From Blastococcus sp. Marseille-P5729 (GTDB taxonomy: Bacteria; Actinomycetota; Actinomycetes; Mycobacteriales; Antricoccaceae): a DNA stretch of 64,000 nt. Position numbers and translations under genes: made by a program. Where the stretch lies: the NCBI RefSeq assembly GCF_900292035.1, contig NZ_OMPO01000001.1, forward strand, positions 565,192 through 629,191, given 5' to 3'. Below the pieces are notes generated by a model, which did not search any database, had not been told where the DNA came from, and saw only the letters and a program-made list of their open reading frames with translations. This document shows, piece by piece, positions 51,137 through 60,763 of this stretch (its first letter is position 1; each line of letters opens with the position of its first letter).

Positions 51137-51457
51137 TCAGTCCTTCTTGTTGCGCGCCGACCAGTCCCGCATCCGCTGCGGGTAGCCGGTGCGCTGCACG
51201 TCGTACACCGGGATCTTCAGCTGGTCGGCGAGCTTGCGGGCCGTCTTCTCGGTCGTGCGGCGCCTGGTCCACTCGCCGTCCGCGGCCACGAGCAGCACGC
51301 TCATCGGCGTGACGTTCGTGCGCGGCTCGACGTACGCCTCGACGCTCTTGCGGGTCTGCGCGAACTGCCGCAGGTGCGCCAGATCGTCCTTCGAAGGCGC
51401 CTGATCGAGCGTGCCGGAAGGCTTCGGTCGGCGGCGCAGACGGTCACGCAGACTCAC
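51137..51457 (-). CDS. Conserved actinobacterial hypothetical protein (106 aa)
   Basis: VSLRDRLRRRPKPSGTLDQAPSKDDLAHLRQFAQTRKSVEAYVEP, then LLVAADGEWTRRR and a final KIPVYDVQRTGYPQRMRDWSAR. This pattern recurs in actinobacteria beside pepA/dlaT; function unknown. I chose the GTG at 51457, which has GAGGAG six bases upstream. The much longer frame on this strand through 53593 is an antisense shadow of dlaT. Confidence 0.85.
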   Translation of the reverse strand: MSLRDRLRRRPKPSGTLDQAPSKDDLAHLRQFAQTRKSVEAYVEPRTNVTPMSVLLVAADGEWTRRRTTEKTARKLADQLKIPVYDVQRTGYPQRMRDWSARNKKD

Positions 51458-51586
51458 GAGCGGCTCCTCAGGTGTCCGGGCGCGCATTGCGGACGGGAAA
51501 GTGACAAGATGTGAGGGTACGTGCTCCGCTGGCCGCGTGCTGCGGACACTGAGGACAACACTGATGACTCTAAGGAGATGCCGCTC

Positions 51587-53578
51587 ATGTCGGTCTCGGT
51601 AACCATGCCAGCGCTCGGTGAGAGCGTCACCGAAGGAACCGTCACCCGCTGGCTCAAGGCCGAGGGCGATCAGGTTTCCGCCGACGAGCCGTTGCTGGAG
51701 GTCTCGACCGACAAGGTCGACACCGAGATCCCGTCGCCCGCTTCGGGCACTCTGCAGAAGATCATCGTCCAGGAGGACGAGACGGTCGAGGTGGGCACCG
51801 AGCTGGCCGTCATCGGTGACGGCGAGGGTGACGGGGGCGGGGCCTCCGACGAGCAGTCCGCCCCGGCGCAGGACGACGCGCAGGATGCTGAGGCCGAGGA
51901 CGCCCAGGCGCAGCAGCAGGAGGCCCCTGCCGAGCAGACCGAGGACGCACCCCAGGAGCAGGCGCCGGCGCAGGAGGCGCCGTCGTCGGACGCGCCGTCC
52001 ACCGAGCAGGACGACGCCGCGCAGCAGCCGACCGCCGAGGACACCGGGCAGAGCTCTGCCGAGGGAACCGAGGTCACCATGCCAGAGCTGGGTGAGAGCG
52101 TCACCGAGGGCACCGTCACCCGCTGGCTGAAGCAGGTCGGTGACGAGGTCGCCGTCGACGAGCCGCTGCTGGAGGTCTCGACCGACAAGGTCGACACCGA
52201 GCTGCCCTCCCCCGCAGCCGGCACGCTGCTGGAGATCCGGATCGAGGAGGACGAGACGGTCGACGTCGGCACCGTCCTGGCGATCATCGGCCAGCAGGGC
52301 GCGGCCGCCCCGAAGCAGGAGGCCCCCAAGCAGGACGGCGCGCAGCAGGAGCAGCCGAAGGCCGACGAGCCCAAGGCCGAGCCGAAGGCTGAGGAGCCCG
52401 CGGACGAGCAGGACGACCTGAAGCCCGAGGAGGGTGAGGAGGAGCCCGCTCCCCCGCAGACCCAGCAGGCCGCCGCCCCGGCGCCGGCCCCGGCTCAGGC
52501 GACTGCCCCGGCGCCCGCGCCGGCTCGCCCGACCGCGCCCGAGCCGGCCCCCGCCAAGGCCGCGGATTCGCCGAAGAGCGAGGAGAAGAAGGACGCTCCG
52601 ACGAAGGATGCCTCGAAGAAGGACGATGGCGCGGCCTACGTCACCCCGCTGGTGCGCAAGCTGGCCGCGGAGAACAACGTCGACCTGAGCACTCTCGAGG
52701 GCACTGGCGTCGGCGGCCGGATCCGCAAGCAGGACGTCCTCGCGGCGGCCGAGGCAGCGAAGGCACCGAAGACCGAGCAGTCGGCTGAGCCGGCCAAGGC
52801 CGGCGACCAGCAGACCGGCACCCCGCCACAGGGAATCGGCGCGGAGACCTCGAACCTGCGCGGCTCCACTGAGAAGCTCAGCCGGCTGCGCCGACTGATC
52901 GCCAACCGGATGGTCGAGTCGCTGCAGACAGCGGCCCAGCTGACCACGGTCGTCGAGGTCGACGTCACGCGCGTCGCTCACCTGCGCGACCGGGTCAAGG
53001 CCGACTTCCAGAAGCGCGAAGGCGTGAAGCTCAGCTTCTTGCCGTTCTTCGCGCTCGCGGCCGTCGAGGCCCTCAAGGCCCATCCGGTGGTCAACAGCGA
53101 GCTCGACATGGGAGCCGGCACCATCACCTACCCGGACGCCGAGCACCTCGGCATCGCCGTCGACAGCAACCGCGGCCTGGTCGTGCCGGTGATCCACAAC
53201 GCCAGCGACCTCAACCTTGCAGGATTGGCCCGCAAGATCGCCGATCTCGCCCAGCGCACGCGCGACGGGCAGATCGGCCCGGACGAGCTGGCCGGGGGCA
53301 CCTTCACGCTGACCAACACCGGCAGCCGTGGCGCCCTGTTCGATACGCCGATCATCAACCAGCCGCAGAGCGCCATCCTCGGCACCGGCGCGGTCGTGAA
53401 GCGGCCGGCTGTGATCGATGATCCGGAGCTCGGTGAGATCATCGCCGTCCGCTCGTTCCTCTACCTCGCGCTGTCGTATGACCATCGCGTGGTCGACGGT
53501 GCGGACGCCGCGCGCTTCCTCGGCACGATGAAGGAGCGCCTGGAGGCGGGCAACTTCGAGGCCGACCTCGGTATCTAG
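51587..53578 (+). CDS. dlaT: 2-oxo acid dehydrogenase E2 component, dihydrolipoamide acyltransferase (DlaT/SucB)
   Basis: A 663-aa E2 subunit. Two N-terminal lipoyl domains (about 1-75 and 160-240) each carry the lipoylated lysine in STDKVDTE; long Ala/Glu/Gln/Pro linkers join them to the E3-binding domain ([17 protein letters not shown]) and the catalytic domain with [15 protein letters not shown]. The two lipoyl domains are almost identical also at DNA level, pointing to duplication or gene conversion. In mycobacteria DlaT serves pyruvate dehydrogenase and an antioxidant system. AAGGAG lies 9 bases before the ATG at 51587. Confidence 0.95.
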   Translation: MSVSVTMPALGESVTEGTVTRWLKAEGDQVSADEPLLEVSTDKVDTEIPSPASGTLQKIIVQEDETVEVGTELAVIGDGEGDGGGASDEQSAPAQDDAQDAEAEDAQAQQQEAPAEQTEDAPQEQAPAQEAPSSDAPSTEQDDAAQQPTAEDTGQSSAEGTEVTMPELGESVTEGTVTRWLKQVGDEVAVDEPLLEVSTDKVDTELPSPAAGTLLEIRIEEDETVDVGTVLAIIGQQGAAAPKQEAPKQDGAQQEQPKADEPKAEPKAEEPADEQDDLKPEEGEEEPAPPQTQQAAAPAPAPAQATAPAPAPARPTAPEPAPAKAADSPKSEEKKDAPTKDASKKDDGAAYVTPLVRKLAAENNVDLSTLEGTGVGGRIRKQDVLAAAEAAKAPKTEQSAEPAKAGDQQTGTPPQGIGAETSNLRGSTEKLSRLRRLIANRMVESLQTAAQLTTVVEVDVTRVAHLRDRVKADFQKREGVKLSFLPFFALAAVEALKAHPVVNSELDMGAGTITYPDAEHLGIAVDSNRGLVVPVIHNASDLNLAGLARKIADLAQRTRDGQIGPDELAGGTFTLTNTGSRGALFDTPIINQPQSAILGTGAVVKRPAVIDDPELGEIIAVRSFLYLALSYDHRVVDGADAARFLGTMKERLEAGNFEADLGI

Positions 53579-53621
53579 CACCGACCTGCACAACGTCGGC
53601 GTCTGGTCGCGCGAAAGGGGG

Positions 53622-53644
53622 CCGTGTGCCTGCGCAGCACACGG
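53622..53644. terminator. Hairpin between dlaT and the pseudokinase gene
   Basis: An 8-bp perfect stem (53622-53629 and 53637-53644) between convergent genes; no T-run. Confidence 0.45.
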
Positions 53645-53661
53645 TTGCCGGGTCCGGGTGC

Positions 53662-54990
53662 CTAGTCGGGTGCGCGATGGGCGGTGTCGATGAGCCAGGC
53701 GCCATCGACCTGCCGCATGGTCAACGTGGTCATCGCCGCGGCTCGACCCTCGACGGGCATCTCGGTACCGGTCGCGTCGACGATCACGAACGGGGCGATC
53801 TCGTCCCGTAGCAGCACGGTCGCCGTATCGGCGTCGACCTGCACGTCGTACACCTCCACGATGGCGGGCGCGAACCCGCGCACCTCCCGCTCTTGGCTCT
53901 CCAGCGCCGCGATCGTCTCTGCATCAGCGCGCAGTTGTGCGCTCCCGGGCGTGTACACCTGCGCCAGGAGATCCGCATCGCCCGCGGTGAACGCCTCGGC
54001 GCGCGTCTCGTACAGCGCCGGGAGGTATGTCGACCAATCGGGGTTCGCGATCCTCGCTGTGCTGGGATTCTCGGACGACGCGGTGGTGATGGTCGAGGCC
54101 GCGTCGGTGGGAGGTCTCTCCCGCGGCCAGATCGCGACGATCGCGAGGACGATGCCGATCACCAGCATGCCGGCCCCCACGAGCGTCCGGCCGTTGGTGC
54201 CGGCAGGTGCCGCATGACGCGGCGTGCGACGCGGCTCGCGCGGCCGGCGCGGCCCCCGCGGGGCCGGAGGCAGCTCGCGCGGCTCGCGTTGTCGTCCCGG
54301 GCCGCGAAGGCTCGCGACGATCTCCGGCGCGCGGCGTCCGCCGTCAGCCGGCTGGTCGCCCACCGGCCGCCCGCTGGGCTCGATCTGCAGGATCGCCGCG
54401 GTGACGGCGATCGGCTGCGCCGGCCCGGCCCGTCCCGCCGACAGCGCGGTGAGTGTCTCCGTGAGGCGTGGGTCGACCACGCCGCCGGCAATCTGCTCGA
54501 CCGCGGCGACCACGGCGCAGATGTCGCGGCGGGCTCCGGACCGGTCGAGCTCCGCCCCCGCCTCGGCCGCGCCGCGCAGCCGCAGCCGTCCGTCGGGCCG
54601 CAGGTCGACGGTCCACTCGCCGATCCCGCCGTGCGCATAACCGGCGGCGTGCAGGACGTCGACGGCGCTCGCCAGCCCGTACGCGGCGCGCACCTGGGCG
54701 TCCGCCGCCAGCCGGTCACTCCGAGCGAGCGGGCTCCACTCCGGGTCGACGGGGTCGATGGCGAGCAGTGCGCCGTCGTCGCTGGCGAGCGCCACCGGCC
54801 GCGCGATGAACTCCGACTCCGCAAGCTCGCCGAGCAGGGCGCGGGCCGCTGCTCCGCGGCGCGGACCGGTGTGGGTACGCCGAACCCACACCGCCGATCC
54901 GTCGCGCGTGTCCTCGCCCGCCAGCAGGGCCCATCGGCTGCAGGCATACACCTGCTCGCCGACGCGGTAGGGACCGATCGTGCGTCTCAT
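53662..54990 (-). CDS. Membrane-anchored kinase-like protein lacking catalytic residues
   Basis: A 442-aa protein. The first 200 residues resemble a Ser/Thr kinase fold (TIGPYRVGEQVYACSRWALLAGEDTRDGSAVWVRR) but the ATP lysine motif is replaced by VWVRRT, the HRD loop reads HGGIGEWTVDL, and no DFG is present. A basic Pro/Arg linker and one membrane helix (about residue 265-285) follow. The extracellular 130 residues (YETRAEAFTAGDADLLAQVYTPGS to the end) look like an NTF2/SnoaL-type domain. Likely a pseudokinase scaffold. ATG at 54990 is seven bases after TAGCGT; an in-frame GTG is at 54999. Confidence 0.75.
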   Translation of the reverse strand: MRRTIGPYRVGEQVYACSRWALLAGEDTRDGSAVWVRRTHTGPRRGAAARALLGELAESEFIARPVALASDDGALLAIDPVDPEWSPLARSDRLAADAQVRAAYGLASAVDVLHAAGYAHGGIGEWTVDLRPDGRLRLRGAAEAGAELDRSGARRDICAVVAAVEQIAGGVVDPRLTETLTALSAGRAGPAQPIAVTAAILQIEPSGRPVGDQPADGGRRAPEIVASLRGPGRQREPRELPPAPRGPRRPREPRRTPRHAAPAGTNGRTLVGAGMLVIGIVLAIVAIWPRERPPTDAASTITTASSENPSTARIANPDWSTYLPALYETRAEAFTAGDADLLAQVYTPGSAQLRADAETIAALESQEREVRGFAPAIVEVYDVQVDADTATVLLRDEIAPFVIVDATGTEMPVEGRAAAMTTLTMRQVDGAWLIDTAHRAPD

Positions 54991-55052
54991 GACGCCCACG
55001 CTAGGTTGCGCGCGCGGCCATCTCGGGGTTATCCACAGGATGACCCCGACGG

Positions 55053-57899
55053 TTAGGACACGACGAAGTTGACCAGCTTGCCCGGGACGACGATCACCTT
55101 GCGCTCGGTCTTGCCAGCGATCTGCGCGGCGACCTTCTCGCTGGCGCGCGCGGCCGCCTCCATCGACTCACGATCGGCGTCCGGCGCGATGTGCACGGTG
55201 TCCCGGACCTTGCCGTTGACCTGGACCGGGATCTCGATGGTGTCGTCGGCGGCCAGCGACTCGTCAGCAACCGGGTACGGCTCCCACACGAGGGAGCTCT
55301 CATGACCGAGCCGTCGCCACAGCTCTTCGCTGATGTGCGGGGCCAGTGGCGCGAGCATCAGCACGAGCGGCTCGACCAGCACGCGGGGTGCACCATCCGG
55401 GTAGGCCGCCGTGATGTGGTTGTTCAGCTCGGTCAGCTTGGCGATCGCGATGTTGAACCGGAGTGAGTCCATGCCCTCGCGAGCGCCGATGATGAGCTTG
55501 TGCAGGGTACGCAGCGACTCCTCCGACGGCTGCGCGTCGGTCACCGTGACCGCCCCGGTCTCCTCGTCGACGACGTTGCGCCACACTCGCTGCAGCAGCC
55601 GCTGGCTGCCGACGACGTCCTTGGTCTCCCAGGGACGCGACTGGTCCATCGGACCGGTGAACATCTCGTAGACCCGCATCGTGTCGGCGCCGAACAGCTC
55701 GTACATCTCGTCCGGGCTGACCGAGTTCTTCAGCGACTTGCCCATCTTGCCGTTCTGGCGCGTGACCTCCTCGTCGCGGTAGAACCACGCGCCGTCGCGT
55801 TCGACGACGTCCGCCGCCGGCACGTACATCCCGCGCGCGTCCGTGTAGGACGCCGCGGTCACCATGCCCTGGTTGAACAGCCGGCGGAACGGCTCGGCGC
55901 TGCTGACATGGCCGAGGTCGAAGAGCACCTTGTGCCAGAAGCGGGCGTAGAGCAGATGGAGGACGGCGTGCTCGACGCCACCGACGTACAGGTCGACGCC
56001 ACCGGTGTCACCCTCGTGACGTGGGCCCATCCAGTACTGCTCGTTCTCGGGGTCGACGAAACGCCTGTCGTTGCGCGGATCGAGATAGCGCAGCTCGTAC
56101 CAGCAGGACCCGGCCCACTGCGGCATCGTGTTCAGCTCGCGCCGGTACTGCTTGGGGCCGTCGCCCAGATCCAGGGTGACAGTGGCCCATTCAGCATTGC
56201 GTCCGAGCGGCGGCTCGGGCTCGCTCATCGCGTCATTGGGATCGCCGGTACGCGGGGAGAAGTCGTCGACCTCCGGCAGCTCGACCGGCAGCTGCGACTC
56301 GGGCAGAGCAATCGGCAGACCGGTCTCGTCGTACACGATCGGGAACGGCTCACCCCAGTAGCGCTGGCGGCTGAACAACCAGTCCCGCAGCTTGTAGGTG
56401 ACGGTCGGCTCTCCCAGGCCCTTGTCGGCCAGCCATCCGATCACAGTCTGCTTCGCCTGCGCGACAGGCATTCCGTTGATGTCCAGGTCGCCGTCCTCGC
56501 GGGCTGAGTTGATCGCTGGGCCGTCGCCGAGGAACGCCTTGCCCTCGAATCCTTCGGCGGGCTGGACGGTGCGGATGATCGGCAGGTCGAACTTCTCGGC
56601 GAAGTCCCAGTCGCGCTGGTCCTGTCCCGGGACCGCCATGATCGCGCCGGTGCCGTAGCCCATCAGGACGTAGTCGCCGACGAACACCGGAACCGGTTGC
56701 CCGGTCACCGGGTTGGTGGCGAACGAGCCGGTGAACACGCCGGTCTTGTCCTTCTCGTCGTTCTGCCGGTCGGCGTCGGTCTTCTGCGTCGCTGCGGCGA
56801 CGTACGACGACACCGCCTCCTGGGGGCGGGCCGCGCCACCGGTCCAGGCCGGCTTGGTCTCCCACGGCCAGGCTTCTGCGGTCAGTGCCTCGACCATCGG
56901 GTGCTCCGGCGAGATGACCATGAAGGTCACGCCGAACAGCGTGTCGGGGCGGGTGGTGAACACCTCCAGATCGCCTGCGGCAGTGGCAAAGCGAGTGAGC
57001 GCGCCCTCGGACCGGCCGATCCAGTTGCGCTGCATCGCCTTGACCTTGTCGGGCCAGTCCAGGCGGTCCAGGTCGGCGATGAGCCGGTCGGCGTACGCCG
57101 TGATCCGCATCATCCACTGCTTGAGCGGCCGCTTGAACACCGGGAAGTTGCCGCGGTCGCTGCGCCCGTCCGCGGTCACCTCCTCGTTGGCGAGCACCGT
57201 GCCCAGCCCAGGGCACCAGTTGACCGGCGCCTCGGAGATGTACGCCAGCCGATGCTCGTCGACGACCCGCCGGCGCTCGGCCTCGTCCAGCTCGAGCCAA
57301 GCCCGTCCCGCGGGCAGTCCGCCGGTGCGGACGCCGGTGTCGTACTCCGCGATCAGCTCGTCGATGTGCCGGGCCTTGCCCTGCGCCGGGTCGTACCAGG
57401 CATTGAAGATCTGCAGGAAGATCCACTGCGTCCAGCGGTAGTAGTCGACGTCGGTGGTCGACACCGAACGCCGCTGGTCATGCCCCAGCCCCAACCGGCG
57501 CAGCTGCCGCCGGTAGGTGGCGATGTTCTGATCCGTGGTCACACGGGGGTGCTGCCCGGTCTCGACCGCGTATTGCTCGGCGGGCAGTCCGAAGGCGTCG
57601 AAGCCCATCGTGTGCAGGACATTGTGGCCGTTCATCCGCTGGTAACGCGCGAATACATCGGTGCCGATGAACCCGAGCGGGTGACCGACGTGCAGCCCGG
57701 CCCCGGACGGGTACGGGAACATGTCGTTGACGTAGAGGTGCGGGCGGTCGGCGACCTGGGCGAAGCCGTCGGACAGCTCGCCGACCGGGTTCGGGGTGTG
57801 GAAGGTGCCGTCCGCCTCCCAGCGGTCCTGCCACGCCAGCTCGATCTCACCAGCCAGCGCGGCGTTGTAGCGGTACCGCGGGACGTCGTTCTCGCTCAC
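55053..57899 (-). CDS. leuS: Leucine--tRNA ligase
   Basis: A 948-aa class I aminoacyl-tRNA synthetase. The HIGH motif is LHVGHPLG, the KMSKS motif KMGKSLKNS, and the CP1 editing domain is present between them ([12 protein letters not shown] and [17 protein letters not shown]). The GTG at 57899 follows AAGGA. The gene stands between dlaT and the DUF4191 gene, where lipB and lipA lie in M. tuberculosis. Confidence 0.97.
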   Translation of the reverse strand: MSENDVPRYRYNAALAGEIELAWQDRWEADGTFHTPNPVGELSDGFAQVADRPHLYVNDMFPYPSGAGLHVGHPLGFIGTDVFARYQRMNGHNVLHTMGFDAFGLPAEQYAVETGQHPRVTTDQNIATYRRQLRRLGLGHDQRRSVSTTDVDYYRWTQWIFLQIFNAWYDPAQGKARHIDELIAEYDTGVRTGGLPAGRAWLELDEAERRRVVDEHRLAYISEAPVNWCPGLGTVLANEEVTADGRSDRGNFPVFKRPLKQWMMRITAYADRLIADLDRLDWPDKVKAMQRNWIGRSEGALTRFATAAGDLEVFTTRPDTLFGVTFMVISPEHPMVEALTAEAWPWETKPAWTGGAARPQEAVSSYVAAATQKTDADRQNDEKDKTGVFTGSFATNPVTGQPVPVFVGDYVLMGYGTGAIMAVPGQDQRDWDFAEKFDLPIIRTVQPAEGFEGKAFLGDGPAINSAREDGDLDINGMPVAQAKQTVIGWLADKGLGEPTVTYKLRDWLFSRQRYWGEPFPIVYDETGLPIALPESQLPVELPEVDDFSPRTGDPNDAMSEPEPPLGRNAEWATVTLDLGDGPKQYRRELNTMPQWAGSCWYELRYLDPRNDRRFVDPENEQYWMGPRHEGDTGGVDLYVGGVEHAVLHLLYARFWHKVLFDLGHVSSAEPFRRLFNQGMVTAASYTDARGMYVPAADVVERDGAWFYRDEEVTRQNGKMGKSLKNSVSPDEMYELFGADTMRVYEMFTGPMDQSRPWETKDVVGSQRLLQRVWRNVVDEETGAVTVTDAQPSEESLRTLHKLIIGAREGMDSLRFNIAIAKLTELNNHITAAYPDGAPRVLVEPLVLMLAPLAPHISEELWRRLGHESSLVWEPYPVADESLAADDTIEIPVQVNGKVRDTVHIAPDADRESMEAAARASEKVAAQIAGKTERKVIVVPGKLVNFVVS

Positions 57900-57952
57900 G
57901 TCTCATCCTTCGTGCTCGCTCCGGGACGTGGCGACACGACGACCCCGGACGC

Positions 57953-58003
57953 AAAGAAACCCCCGCGCCCGCAGGCATCAGGGGTGGGCCGTCGTTCATC
58001 ATA
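57953..58003 (-). promoter_or_regulatory. leuS leader: -10 box and GC-rich hairpin with T-rich tract
   Basis: On the minus strand TATGAT (57998-58003) is a good -10 box. Between it and leuS a GC-rich hairpin (57959-57985, stem CCCC/GGGG with an inner GCC/GGC) is followed by TTTCTTT. It resembles an intrinsic terminator in the leader, but it lies very close to the predicted start of transcription and no Leu-rich leader peptide is visible. Confidence 0.35.
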
Positions 58004-58110
58004 CCGCTGCAGTCTCCAGCGAAACGGGCACTTCACTCCCCGGCCAGGCCATTTGCGGTTAGATAGGACTCAGTGCACAGCCCGTTCGACTCGTGGAGGT
58101 AGACGACCAG

Positions 58111-59322
58111 ATGCTGTTCAGGAAGAGCAAGACCCAGGTCCTGAAGGACGACGTCCAGGACGTTGTCGAGGACGTCGCAGAGCTGGCCCGGGTCGCCGCG
58201 AAGGACGTCAAGAAGGCCATCGGCCCGAAGCTCGAGTCGGCTCGCGAGTCGATCGCGGACGCTTTCGACTCGACCCGCGACACCATGTCGGAGCGGACCA
58301 AGGAAGCCCGGGAGCAGCTCGCGGACGCCGCCGCGGACACCCAGAAGCGAGCCGACAAGACCCTCGGGATCGTCGCCGCGAAGGCCAAGGATGCCCGGGA
58401 GCAGCTCGCGGAGAAGGCCAAGGAGACCGCGGAGAAGGCGAAGGACACTCGCGACGACTTGGCAGAGCGCGCCAAGGACACCTCAGCCAAGAGCTCCAAG
58501 CAGGCCGCGCAGACCCGTGACCGGGCCGGCGAGCGCGCCCGTGCCGCACGCCTGGCGCTGCACGATCAGGCCGAGAAGGCGCGCGAGGCGCTGGCACCGA
58601 CGATCGACGACGTACGCGCCCAGGTCCTCGAGGCCCGGGCAAGCGCAGCCGACGTCAAGGGACGTTCACGTCGCGCAGCGAAGGCAGCGCGCAAGGACGC
58701 GCACGAGCAGCTGCTGGCCGCGGCCGCAGCGCTGTCGCAGACGAAGGCCGCCGCGAAGAAGGACGCCAAGGACCTTCGCAAGGCCTCCAAGAAGGCGACG
58801 AAGAAGGCCGAGGCAGCGCTGCAGGACTCCGCGAAGGCGCTCAAGGACGTCGGCGGAAAGAAGCAGAAGAAGCGTCGCAAGTGGCCGCTGATCGCCGCGC
58901 TCGCAGGCGGTGCGGCATTCGCCTACAAGAAGTCGCAGGAGGACCCGGGCGTGACCTGGCAGCAGCCCGCTCCGCGGCCGCAGCCGAAGACCGCTCCGGT
59001 CGGTGAGCCCGGATCGGTTGCCACGCTGCCGACCACCAACGCCGATGCTCCCGCCGCCGGCGCGAAGCAGACCGGCCCGGCGCCCGCGGGCAAGGTCGAG
59101 GTGCCCAAGCCGTCGCAGAAGGTCGACTCTCCCCCGCCTGTCGACCTGTCCCAGGCGAGGGACGTCAAGCCCGGTGGCGTGCAGACCGGCACCGAACCCA
59201 AGCCGGGCGACACGCCGAGGACGACCGAGGGCGGCAAGCCCGGCGAGACCGCCACACCGAAGGCAATCGAGGAGCTCGAGAAGAACCGCGCTCCGCGCCA
59301 CCAGGCTCCGGACGACAAGTAA
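58111..59322 (+). CDS. Long coiled-coil, LEA-like protein with a short hydrophobic segment
   Basis: A 403-aa protein. Residues 1-250 are Ala/Lys/Asp/Glu-rich helices with repeating AKDxRxxLAExAKxT units, like LEA group 3 or apolipoprotein-type amphipathic helices. A Lys/Arg cluster then leads to a single short hydrophobic segment (WPLIAALAGGAAFAYKKS, about 262-280). The last 120 residues are Pro/Gly/Thr/Lys-rich and disordered in look. Similar proteins (YtxH-like) are stress-linked in some bacteria; function here is unknown. GGAGGT is nine bases before the ATG at 58111. Confidence 0.75.
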   Translation: MLFRKSKTQVLKDDVQDVVEDVAELARVAAKDVKKAIGPKLESARESIADAFDSTRDTMSERTKEAREQLADAAADTQKRADKTLGIVAAKAKDAREQLAEKAKETAEKAKDTRDDLAERAKDTSAKSSKQAAQTRDRAGERARAARLALHDQAEKAREALAPTIDDVRAQVLEARASAADVKGRSRRAAKAARKDAHEQLLAAAAALSQTKAAAKKDAKDLRKASKKATKKAEAALQDSAKALKDVGGKKQKKRRKWPLIAALAGGAAFAYKKSQEDPGVTWQQPAPRPQPKTAPVGEPGSVATLPTTNADAPAAGAKQTGPAPAGKVEVPKPSQKVDSPPPVDLSQARDVKPGGVQTGTEPKPGDTPRTTEGGKPGETATPKAIEELEKNRAPRHQAPDDK

Positions 59323-59326
59323 CCCA

Positions 59327-59372
59327 CGCGCGAAGGGCCCCGGCGATACACATCGCCGGGGCCCTTCGCGCG
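59327..59372. terminator. Very strong terminator hairpin
   Basis: A perfect 21-bp stem (59327-59347 and 59352-59372) with a 4-base loop, directly after the coiled-coil gene; no T-run. Confidence 0.85.
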
Positions 59373-59426
59373 CCGTGCGACGTACCGGCCGACCGCGCGG
59401 GCGGACCAACTAGAATCGGAGTTCTT

Positions 59427-60221
59427 ATGGCAAAGAAACCAGCAGACACCTCCGAGAGCCCCAAGGGCAAGGTCCGCGGCGGCGCGAAGGCCGCCAAGGC
59501 TCCGAAGGAGCCGAAGGTCAAGAAGCAGCGCTTCGCTCGCGCGCGCGAGCTGAAGCAGGCCTACACCCTCCTCAAGCCCAACGACCCGAAGCTCGGGCTG
59601 TTCATCGGGCTCGCCGCGCTCGGCGGGTTCCTGATCGGTTTCTTCCTGATGACCTGGCTCGCTGGCTGGGGCGTGTTCGGCATCATCTTCGCCGTCATAG
59701 CGGGTCTGCTGCTGGGCATGCTCGCGGGCATGGCCGTCTTCGGCATCCGTGCCCGCAAGACGACCTTCGCGCAGGCCGAGGGACGGCCCGGCGCCGCCGC
59801 GTGGGCGATGGAGCAGCTGCGCGGCGACTGGCGGATCTCGCAGGCCACGAGCGCCAACACCCAGCGCGACATCGTGCACCGCGTCATCGGCCGCCCTGGC
59901 GTGGTTCTCGTCGGCGAGGTCGGCTCGCCGCGCATCGGGACCTTGCTGGGGCAGGAGAAGAAGAAGATCGCTCGCGTCATCGGCGACACCCCGATCTACA
60001 CGATCATCGTCGGCGACGATGAGGGCCAGGTGCCGCTGAAGAAGCTCAACCGCACCATCATGAAGCTGCCGCGCAACATCAAGGGCGCGCAGATCCGCGC
60101 GGTAGAGAAGCGCCTGCAGGCGATCGCCGCGCCGAAGATGCCGCTGCCGAAGGGCCCGATGCCGATGGGCCGCAAGATGGAGGTCAGCAGCCGCCAGATG
60201 CGTCGCAAGGGTATGGGCTGA
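59427..60221 (+). CDS. DUF4191 domain-containing membrane protein
   Basis: A 264-aa protein with a Lys/Pro/Ala-rich start, two membrane helices (about 50-95), then a conserved basic domain with FAQAEGRPGAAAWAMEQLRGDWR and RPGVVLVGEVGS, matching Rv2219-type DUF4191. Function unknown. TAGAAT (59411-59416) and GGAG precede the ATG at 59427. Genes for RDD and GlnA follow, as in M. tuberculosis. Confidence 0.92.
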   Translation: MAKKPADTSESPKGKVRGGAKAAKAPKEPKVKKQRFARARELKQAYTLLKPNDPKLGLFIGLAALGGFLIGFFLMTWLAGWGVFGIIFAVIAGLLLGMLAGMAVFGIRARKTTFAQAEGRPGAAAWAMEQLRGDWRISQATSANTQRDIVHRVIGRPGVVLVGEVGSPRIGTLLGQEKKKIARVIGDTPIYTIIVGDDEGQVPLKKLNRTIMKLPRNIKGAQIRAVEKRLQAIAAPKMPLPKGPMPMGRKMEVSSRQMRRKGMG

Positions 60222-60230
60222 CGACGGCGG

Positions 60231-60635
60231 ATGAGCGACGAAGTCGAGTACCCGGGCGCGGACCTGGGTCTTCCCCGCACCGGCCTGGGCTCGGTGGCGA
60301 CCATCGGCTCACGGGTGCTTGCCCTGGTCATCGACTGCGTGCTGGCCGGTCTGATCACTTGGGTGTTCACCGCTCCTGAGCTGCCCCGGAACTGGTCGCT
60401 GCTGACGTTGTTCGTCGTCTACACCGTCTCAACCGGTTTCGTCGGGCGCACCCCCGGCATGACGCTGATGGGCCTGGGGCTTGCGGCCGAGGTGGAGGGC
60501 AAGCCGCTCGGGCTGCCCAAGGCCGCCATACGGACCGCGCTGTTGATGCTGCTGATCCCCGCCGTGCTCATCGATCAGGATCGCCGCGGCCTGCACGACA
60601 AGGCCGCTGGCACCGTGGTGGTCAACGTGCGCTGA
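60231..60635 (+). CDS. RDD family membrane protein
   Basis: A 134-aa protein with three membrane helices and the RDD segments [16 protein letters not shown] (Arg-Asp pair) and [11 protein letters not shown], ending [16 protein letters not shown]. Role unknown. Nine bases after the DUF4191 gene, so co-transcribed. Confidence 0.92.
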   Translation: MSDEVEYPGADLGLPRTGLGSVATIGSRVLALVIDCVLAGLITWVFTAPELPRNWSLLTLFVVYTVSTGFVGRTPGMTLMGLGLAAEVEGKPLGLPKAAIRTALLMLLIPAVLIDQDRRGLHDKAAGTVVVNVR

Positions 60636-60680
60636 GCGCCCGCTCCGTCGTGCGCGCCATCACAGGACGACCGCCGGTGC

Positions 60681-60734
60681 GTAACACTGCGGAAACAACG
60701 GGGTCATGGTCGGGCAATCGCCCGCGACTAAAGT
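60681..60734 (+). promoter_or_regulatory. GlnR-type box and -10 of glnA
   Basis: Four half-sites with six-base gaps: GTAAC (60681-60685), GAAAC (60692-60696), GTCAT (60703-60707) and GCAAT (60714-60718). This fits the actinobacterial GlnR pattern gTnAC-N6-GaAAC-N6-gTnAC-N6-GaAAC, with the first pair perfect and the second degenerate. TAAAGT at 60729-60734 is a plausible -10, about 30 bases before the start codon. Confidence 0.75.
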
Positions 60735-60763
60735 CGAGATCACCGACCCATCACGGAGGATCA

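Noticed and set aside
51458-53593. Long minus-strand frame antisense to dlaT
   Set aside because: Only its last 106 codons (51137-51457) form a real gene with its own ribosome site; the rest is Leu/Arg/Gly shadow sequence.
57900-58092. T-box riboswitch for leuS
   Set aside because: No T-box consensus and no specifier loop could be found; only a simple hairpin.
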